Positions 33,044 through 37,532 of a stretch of 37,532 nucleotides of DNA are shown here, one piece after another (within the stretch, counting starts at the first letter, position 1; every line of letters begins with the position of its first letter). Under the pieces are notes generated by a model, which was not told the DNA's origin, made no database searches, and saw only the letters and a program-made list of their open reading frames with translations. Made by a program: the position numbers and the translations under genes. Source of the stretch: Roseburia sp. 1XD42-69 (GTDB lineage: Bacteria > Bacillota > Clostridia > Lachnospirales > Lachnospiraceae); assembly GCF_003612565.1 (NCBI RefSeq), contig NZ_RAZG01000039.1, forward strand, positions 1 through 37,532, written 5' to 3'.

Positions 33044-34420
33044 TTAATAATTGGCAGTATTACCCACTGGGGAAAAGGACATATCGTCAAAGAGGGAGAG
33101 CTGCCTGTAGCCCTGCTCCTTTATCTCCCGGGGAATTTGGGAACTGTCATTTAAAAGGCTGCGGCAGATATAATCCTCATCCAGTTTGGTGGGGTACATC
33201 ATCCGCCCGGAGCAGGTAATAAAGTATAAAGCCCGTTTTAATACCACGCCGATTTTTTTCAAGTCCGGAAAATCCAGTGTGCTGCCCCGTCTGGCTTTCA
33301 CGATTCGCTTGGCGGATTTTGCGCCGATTCCAGGAACCCGGAGAAGAGTTTTATAGTCTGCGGTGCCGATTTCCACGGGAAAGTACTCTAAATGTCTTAA
33401 GGCCCAGTCACACTTGGGGTCAAGATAAATATTAAAGTTAGGTTTATCTTCTGACAAAAGTTCGTTCACAGTAAAGTGATAGTAGCGCAGAAGCCAGTCC
33501 GCCTGGTAGAGCCGGTGCTCCCGCAACAGGGGAGGCCCTGAAGGCAGGGCCGGTAGGCCGGCATTCTCATTCACATGAATATAAGCGGAGTAAAAGACAC
33601 GTTTTAATCCGAACTTTTGATACAGCCCTTCCGCCACGCTCATAATCTGAAAGTCGTTTTCCGGTGTGGCTCCGATAATCATCTGAGTGCTCTGTCCCGC
33701 AGGCACAAATTTAGGGGCCTTCTGGTATACCATAAGTTCATTCTTATTTGCTGTAATGCCGTTTTGAATCTGACGCATAGGTGTTAAGATGGTGCGGCGG
33801 GACTTGCAGGGAGCCAGCTTTTTCAGGGCGTCGCTGGTGGGAAGCTCCAGATTAACGCTCATACGGTCTGCTAAAAACCCTGTTTTTTCTATTAACACAG
33901 GGTCTGCCCCTGGAATAGTTTTTACATGGATATAACCCTGAAAGCGGTAAAATGTGCGGAGTTTGTAAATGGCTTCATAAATCAGCCCCATAGTGTAAGT
34001 AGGGCTTTCTATAATGCCTGAACTTAAAAATAAACCTTCAATATAATTTCTCCGATAAAATTCGATAGTAAGGGTGCAGATTTCCTCCGGGGTAAAAGTT
34101 GCCCTGGGAATGTCATTGGTGCAGTTGTTTTGGCAGTAACTGCAGTTGAAGATGCACTCATTGGTAAAAAGGATTTTTAACAGGGAAACACACCTGCCGT
34201 CAGCGGCAAAAGTATGGCAGATACCACAGCTCTTGGCATTTCCAATACCTGTGCCGTCTCCTCCTCTGTCTACCCCGCTGGAAGTGCAGGCAACGTCATA
34301 TTTGGCAGCGTCTGTCAGTATGGTGAGCTTTTCCATAATGGTGGGAGATAAACTGACGGAAGGGGCAGGGCTTTTATAAAAATTTGTAAGAAGGCTGTGA
34401 TTATCCGCTGTGTCTTTCAT
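33044..34420 (-). CDS. Putative DNA repair radical SAM protein (TIGR03916 type)
   Basis: 458 residues from ATG 34420, chosen because AAGGAG lies 7 bases upstream; the ATG at 34453 lies inside the LexA-like box. The radical SAM [4Fe-4S] motif is C89-x3-C93-x2-C96 (NECIFNCSYC). Extra cysteines nearby (SCGICH, 65-68; CQNNC) could bind a second cluster. A helix-hairpin-helix DNA-binding motif, VPGIGAKSAKRIVKAR, occupies about 362-377. Near the C-terminus QLSLF (about 440-444) fits the beta-clamp-binding consensus QL(S/D)LF, which would tie the protein to the replication clamp. It is transcribed with the TIGR03915 partner. Substrate unknown; an SOS-induced repair role is likely. Confidence 0.88.
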   Translation of the reverse strand: MKDTADNHSLLTNFYKSPAPSVSLSPTIMEKLTILTDAAKYDVACTSSGVDRGGDGTGIGNAKSCGICHTFAADGRCVSLLKILFTNECIFNCSYCQNNCTNDIPRATFTPEEICTLTIEFYRRNYIEGLFLSSGIIESPTYTMGLIYEAIYKLRTFYRFQGYIHVKTIPGADPVLIEKTGFLADRMSVNLELPTSDALKKLAPCKSRRTILTPMRQIQNGITANKNELMVYQKAPKFVPAGQSTQMIIGATPENDFQIMSVAEGLYQKFGLKRVFYSAYIHVNENAGLPALPSGPPLLREHRLYQADWLLRYYHFTVNELLSEDKPNFNIYLDPKCDWALRHLEYFPVEIGTADYKTLLRVPGIGAKSAKRIVKARRGSTLDFPDLKKIGVVLKRALYFITCSGRMMYPTKLDEDYICRSLLNDSSQIPREIKEQGYRQLSLFDDMSFSPVGNTANY

Positions 34421-34446
34421 AATGTGGCTCCTTATTTTTTTACTAC

Positions 34447-34460
34447 AAAACATTTGTTCG
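34447..34460 (-). promoter_or_regulatory. Candidate LexA (SOS) box over the repair-operon start
   Basis: Minus strand CGAACAAATGTTTT fits the Bacillus LexA consensus CGAACRNRYGTTYG at 13 of 14 positions (last base differs). It lies just after the predicted transcription start (near 34462), a good place for repression. Confidence 0.65.
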
Positions 34461-34468
34461 ATAATATG

Positions 34469-34497
34469 ATAATAGCACAGAAAGAAAATAATTTCAA
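34469..34497 (-). promoter_or_regulatory. Predicted SigA promoter of the radical SAM repair operon
   Basis: Minus strand -35 TTGAAA (34492-34497), 17-base spacer, -10 TATTAT (34469-34474). Candidate LexA boxes lie on both sides, at 34447-34460 and 34505-34518. Confidence 0.6.
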
Positions 34498-34504
34498 GAA
34501 AAAA

Positions 34505-34518
34505 AGAATATTTGTTCT
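34505..34518 (-). promoter_or_regulatory. Second, weaker LexA-like box
   Basis: Minus strand AGAACAAATATTCT matches CGAACRNRYGTTYG at 11 of 14 positions and shares the core GAACAAAT with the first box. It lies just upstream of the -35 and could also touch the divergent rsmA promoter region. Confidence 0.4.
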
Positions 34519-34562
34519 GGTAGATAAAACATGTAAAAAGAGTTAAAATAACTTATATTATT

Positions 34563-34580
34563 TCTCCTGTTTTCAGGAGA
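34563..34580 (+). other. Perfect hairpin in the rsmA leader
   Basis: TCTCCTG-TTTT-CAGGAGA, a 7-base perfect stem with a 4-base loop, ends 24 bases before the rsmA GTG start. A TATATT at about 34555 could be the -10, without a clear -35. The hairpin has no U-tract, so it is not a terminator in this direction. Role unknown. Confidence 0.45.
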
Positions 34581-34604
34581 TTGTTTCATTAGAAAGGAAA
34601 TAAC

Positions 34605-35471
34605 GTGGCATATTTAGGAAATCCTCAAAACACCATTGCAGTACTGCAAAAATATAATTTTAACTTCCAAAAAAAGTTTGGACAAAATTTTCTCATTGAT
34701 ACCCATGTGCTGGATAAAATTATAGAAAAAGCTAATATTACAAAAGAAGACTTTGTTTTAGAGATTGGGCCTGGAATCGGAACCATGACCCAATATCTGT
34801 GCGAGGAGGCCGGGGAAGTGGCGGCTGTAGAAATTGACAGCAATCTGATTCCTATATTAAAAGATACTTTAAGTGAGTATTCCAATATAGAAATCGTCCA
34901 TGGGGACATTTTAAAGGTGGATATCGGGGCTCTTGCCCGGGAAAAAAATCAGGGAAAACCCATAAAAGTAGTTGCAAACCTTCCTTATTATATAACAACC
35001 CCTATTATCATGGGGCTGTTTGAGAGCCATGTTCCCATAGACAGTATTACGGTTATGGTACAGAAAGAGGTTGCAGAGAGGATGCAGGCATCTCCCGGCA
35101 CCAAAGATTATGGGGCTTTAACCTTAGCGGTTGGGTATTATGCAAAACCGGAAATCGTGGCAAATGTGCCTCCCAACTGTTTTATGCCAAGACCCAAAGT
35201 GGGGAGTTCTGTGATTCGTTTAAAACGTCACGAACACCCTATTGTACAAGTGGAAAATGAGAAATTAATGTTTGATTTAATAAGAGCCTCTTTTAATCAG
35301 AGGAGAAAAACCCTGGTCAACGGCTTAAACAATGCCCCTGGAATTTTTCTTGGCAAGGAAAAGATTCAGGAATGTTTAAAAGAATTGTCTGTATCTGAGA
35401 CAATTCGGGGAGAAGCCCTGACGCTGGAACAGTTTGCCAGGCTTTCCAATATAATGAAAAATAAAATGTGA
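34605..35471 (+). CDS. rsmA: 16S rRNA adenine dimethyltransferase (KsgA)
   Basis: 288 residues starting at GTG 34605 after AAAGGAAA. It dimethylates two adjacent adenines (A1518/A1519, E. coli numbering) near the 3' end of 16S rRNA during small-subunit maturation. Visible: KKFGQNFLID at the N-terminus, the SAM-binding EIGPGIGTMT (about 53-62), acidic VEIDSNL, VHGDILK and the catalytic NLPYYITTP (about 126-134). The C-terminal small domain carries SFNQRRKTLVNGL. In many Firmicutes it follows tatD and rnmV. Here the repair pair lies between, and rnmV is not present. Confidence 0.97.
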   Translation: MAYLGNPQNTIAVLQKYNFNFQKKFGQNFLIDTHVLDKIIEKANITKEDFVLEIGPGIGTMTQYLCEEAGEVAAVEIDSNLIPILKDTLSEYSNIEIVHGDILKVDIGALAREKNQGKPIKVVANLPYYITTPIIMGLFESHVPIDSITVMVQKEVAERMQASPGTKDYGALTLAVGYYAKPEIVANVPPNCFMPRPKVGSSVIRLKRHEHPIVQVENEKLMFDLIRASFNQRRKTLVNGLNNAPGIFLGKEKIQECLKELSVSETIRGEALTLEQFARLSNIMKNKM

Positions 35472-35529
35472 TTTTTTTTTCGTTTCTTCATATATTTATA
35501 ATAAGGACAAACAGGGGGCTTATGGATAT

Positions 35530-36450
35530 ATGAAGAATTTTCTTTACAGAATCGCTTTATGCGTGGCGCTTTTTGTATTAATTCCATTAATAATTACGCT
35601 TTTAGCCCAGGGAAGCGGTAAAGATTATGTTGGAAAACTGTCAGAAGAAGGTCAGGAAAAACAGGATTTAGGATTGGACGAGGATATGCTTATTGGCATA
35701 GTGGCAAATGAGATAGCCGTTACATCTGAGCCGGAAGCTATGAAAGCCCAGGCGGTGATTGCCCGGACAAATTGTCTTCGGGCAATCCAGAATGGGGAAA
35801 ACCTGCCGGAGGGATTGACAAAGAGTGAAATGATGCGGCTTTGGGGCAGTGAAAATTTTACAGAGTACTACAGTCAGTTGGAAAATTGCATAGAAGCTAC
35901 AAAAGGGGTTGCAATCACTTACGGCGGCAGTTATATCCAGGCGGATTTTCATGCCGCCAGTGCAGGATACACCAGAAATGCCCAGGAGGTGTACGAGAAT
36001 GAAGACTTTCCTTATCTGAAGCTTGTGGACAGCCGAAGTGACATTACTTCTCCTGATTTTTTTAAAGTGATTTTTTATACAACAGAGGAGTTTTTGCAGA
36101 CTGCCCAAAGCTTTTTCGCAGAAGATATGCAGGGAAAAACGGCAGGGGAAATTTTAGCGGCTTTTGGGATTACAAGTCGGGACGGGGCGGATTATGTGAC
36201 CGGAGTCACAATAGGAGAAAAGACATATTCGGGAGAAGAAATCCGCCTTGCATTTGGCTGGAATTCTTCCTGCTTTTATTTGAGGGAAGTGGACGGGGAA
36301 ATCCGGGCGTCTACAAAGGGATTGGGCCATGGTCTGGGATTAAGCCTATATGGGGCGGAGGCTATGGCAAAATCCGGCTCTTCCTATAAAGAAATTTTAA
36401 AATATTATTATTCGGATGTTGATTTTGTCACCACAGTACCATCAGAGTAA
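35530..36450 (+). CDS. spoIID: Stage II sporulation protein D (lytic transglycosylase)
   Basis: 306 residues, ATG at 35530 with AGGGGG upstream. An N-terminal anchor helix (about 5-27) places the SpoIID domain outside the membrane. SpoIID cleaves peptidoglycan during engulfment of the forespore, working in the mother cell with SpoIIM and SpoIIP. The conserved start EDMLIGIVANEI holds the catalytic glutamate (about 61). Other family blocks are EAMKAQAVIARTNCL, DFHAASAGYT and, at the C-terminus, GLGHGLGLSLYGAEAMAKSGSSYKEILKYYY split over about 262-300. The next gene is spoIIQ, the order known from C. difficile. I could not settle on a SigE promoter. Confidence 0.95.
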   Translation: MKNFLYRIALCVALFVLIPLIITLLAQGSGKDYVGKLSEEGQEKQDLGLDEDMLIGIVANEIAVTSEPEAMKAQAVIARTNCLRAIQNGENLPEGLTKSEMMRLWGSENFTEYYSQLENCIEATKGVAITYGGSYIQADFHAASAGYTRNAQEVYENEDFPYLKLVDSRSDITSPDFFKVIFYTTEEFLQTAQSFFAEDMQGKTAGEILAAFGITSRDGADYVTGVTIGEKTYSGEEIRLAFGWNSSCFYLREVDGEIRASTKGLGHGLGLSLYGAEAMAKSGSSYKEILKYYYSDVDFVTTVPSE

Positions 36451-36587
36451 AAGTTTTTTGCAAGTGAATAAATTCGTGGATTATGCACAAGCTATAATCA
36501 GTAGTACAATATACCCGCGAGGCAGCAAATCATTTGGCAGATATGTATGCTCCGGAGTATAAATATTGATTATGGATGGTGAATCAT

Positions 36588-37424
36588 ATGAGACGAGATA
36601 TGAGAGATTTCTTTAGAAAAAAACAATACACAATAGCTGCTGCCTGTGTGGCAGCGGCACTTTTAGGAGCAGCCGGCATATATGCTTTTTCCGGGAAGGG
36701 AAGTACGCCTGAGGAACCAAAAGAGCAGACAGCCCAAATTGAAACAGAAGAGAAAAAAATTGAGACAGCCAAAAATACGGAGAAAGACACGGAAGAAAAG
36801 AAAGAGACAAAAAGCGCATCTGCAGTAATAAAACCTGCAAGAAATAACCAGCAGGAAAAATTTGACTGGGAAGAAGAGGAAAAAGAGGAGCTTCCTCAAA
36901 TTGCCCAGGCCGACACGGAAGTAACGCCGGAGGAAGAATCAGCGGAAGAGCCGGAGGAAACAGTAGAGACAACAGCCAATGTAAACAGTGCCAGAGAACT
37001 TCATTTTAGCGCAGATACAGGTCTTAGCTGGCCGGTGTCCGGGGCGGTGATTTTAAATTACAGCATGGACAAGACCGTATATTTTTCCACATTGGATCAG
37101 TACAAATATAATCCAGCAATAATCATTGCTGGTAATGTAAATGAAAAAGTCCAGGCGGCAGCAAGCGGAACAATTACAGATATCAGTACCAATGAGGTGA
37201 CGGGATGTACCGTGACCATGGATTTAGGGGATGGATATCAGGCAGTTTACGGCCAGTTAAAAGAAGTGCCCTACAAAGCGGGGGCATATGTGGAGGCTGG
37301 AAATACCATTGGTTTTGTCAATGAACCCACAAAATATTACTCATTGGAGGGAAGCAATCTTTATTTTGAGTTGTTAAAAGACGGTACTCCTGTGGATCCG
37401 GTAGAATATTTTTCCGCAGAGTAA
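36588..37424 (+). CDS. spoIIQ: SpoIIQ-like protein with degenerate LytM (M23) domain
   Basis: 278 residues from ATG 36588, chosen because GGATGGTG lies 6 bases before it; ATG 36576 is the alternative. A basic N-terminus and one membrane helix (about 13-34) are followed by a long Glu/Lys/Thr-rich linker (about 38-140) and a C-terminal LytM fold (SWPVSGAVILNYSMD ... PVDPVEYF). The usual HxxxD zinc site reads NPAII (about 175) and the HxH site reads LYFEL (about 258-262), so zinc ligands are missing and the domain should be inactive. SpoIIQ is made in the forespore and joins SpoIIIAH across the intermembrane space during engulfment. Position after spoIID supports the call. spoIIID would be expected just beyond the window. 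Confidence 0.85.
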   Translation: MRRDMRDFFRKKQYTIAAACVAAALLGAAGIYAFSGKGSTPEEPKEQTAQIETEEKKIETAKNTEKDTEEKKETKSASAVIKPARNNQQEKFDWEEEEKEELPQIAQADTEVTPEEESAEEPEETVETTANVNSARELHFSADTGLSWPVSGAVILNYSMDKTVYFSTLDQYKYNPAIIIAGNVNEKVQAAASGTITDISTNEVTGCTVTMDLGDGYQAVYGQLKEVPYKAGAYVEAGNTIGFVNEPTKYYSLEGSNLYFELLKDGTPVDPVEYFSAE

Positions 37425-37488
37425 TATTTGTTCTTGCTTTTTTTCCCATTAACACTTATAATCCCATCTTCGACAGTTACAGAAAAAC

Positions 37489-37532
37489 AAAGTGGCAGAA
37501 TCCCTTGAATTTATTGGGGATATGCCACTTTT
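37489..37532. terminator. Hairpin terminator at the right edge
   Basis: AAAGTGGCAGAATCCC (37489-37504) pairs with GGGGATATGCCACTTT (37516-37531) with a two-base internal mismatch. A-rich and T-rich flanks suggest action in both directions, but the window ends inside the T-run. Confidence 0.65.

Noticed and set aside
35455-35530. Possible SigE-type promoter before spoIID (catatatttataataagg region)
   Set aside because: I could not place both -35 and -10 elements with acceptable spacing, so I do not list it.
36451-36587. TATAAT at 36493-36498 before spoIIQ
   Set aside because: No matching -35 at usable distance, and a SigA promoter is not expected for a forespore gene.
36613-36972. 119-residue hydrophobic minus-strand frame
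   Set aside because: It is the antisense of the Glu/Lys-rich linker of SpoIIQ; Glu and Lys codons read backwards as Leu, Phe and Ser, which makes false membrane segments.

Overview
The window looks like a chromosomal piece of a spore-forming, low-to-moderate GC member of the Clostridia, most likely Lachnospiraceae. The support is a spoIID-spoIIQ pair, a CotH-VTC-DUF4956 cluster, a T-box controlled tyrS, AAA-ATPase-like/PD-(D/E)XK proteins in several copies and strong AGGAGG-type ribosome binding sites. The family assignment is an inference from gene content. I see no rRNA, tRNA, CRISPR array, insertion sequence or phage gene.

Layout. Positions 1-1440 are a decayed edge with truncated pieces of a GNAT acetyltransferase, a small multidrug export-like membrane protein, a 24-codon remnant and a relic resembling the 3' end of the MFS gene found 5 kb further on. 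Positions 1446-6267 hold an Rpn-type nuclease gene broken by one nonsense codon at its active site, an AAA-ATPase-like/PD-(D/E)XK protein, a second Rpn copy reduced to its C-terminal part, a GNAT acetyltransferase and an MFS exporter. Positions 6286-9192 (minus strand) are a tyrosyl-tRNA synthetase operon with a T-box leader and two unknown membrane proteins. Positions 9252-17264 hold a SWIM/SNF2 helicase, the CotH-VTC-DUF4956 operon and a convergent EamA transporter. Positions 17514-22645 hold an orphan FtsX-like permease, a small alarmone synthetase, a Na/phosphate cotransporter and a Na/Ca exchanger.

Positions 22729-25307 are an envelope locus: a PadR regulator, a HAAS-like membrane protein and a small secreted protein on the minus strand, opposite a secreted protein with three Ig-like repeats. 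Positions 25448-28892 are two tandem, mosaic AAA-ATPase-like/PD-(D/E)XK paralogues. Positions 28969-37424 are mostly housekeeping: a zinc-ribbon protein, metG, tatD, rsmA, spoIID and spoIIQ. Between tatD and rsmA sits a divergent pair of putative DNA-repair genes (TIGR03915/TIGR03916 type).

The observations I rate highest are: (1) the radical SAM repair gene has a LexA-box match over its predicted start of transcription and encodes a C-terminal beta-clamp-binding pentapeptide; (2) both damaged Rpn copies keep an identical internal Shine-Dalgarno and ATG that would yield only a 73-74 residue C-terminal protein, like the intragenic antitoxins reported for Rpn nucleases; (3) the two tandem AAA/PD-(D/E)XK genes are mosaics of near-identical and divergent blocks; (4) SpoIIQ lacks the LytM zinc ligands.
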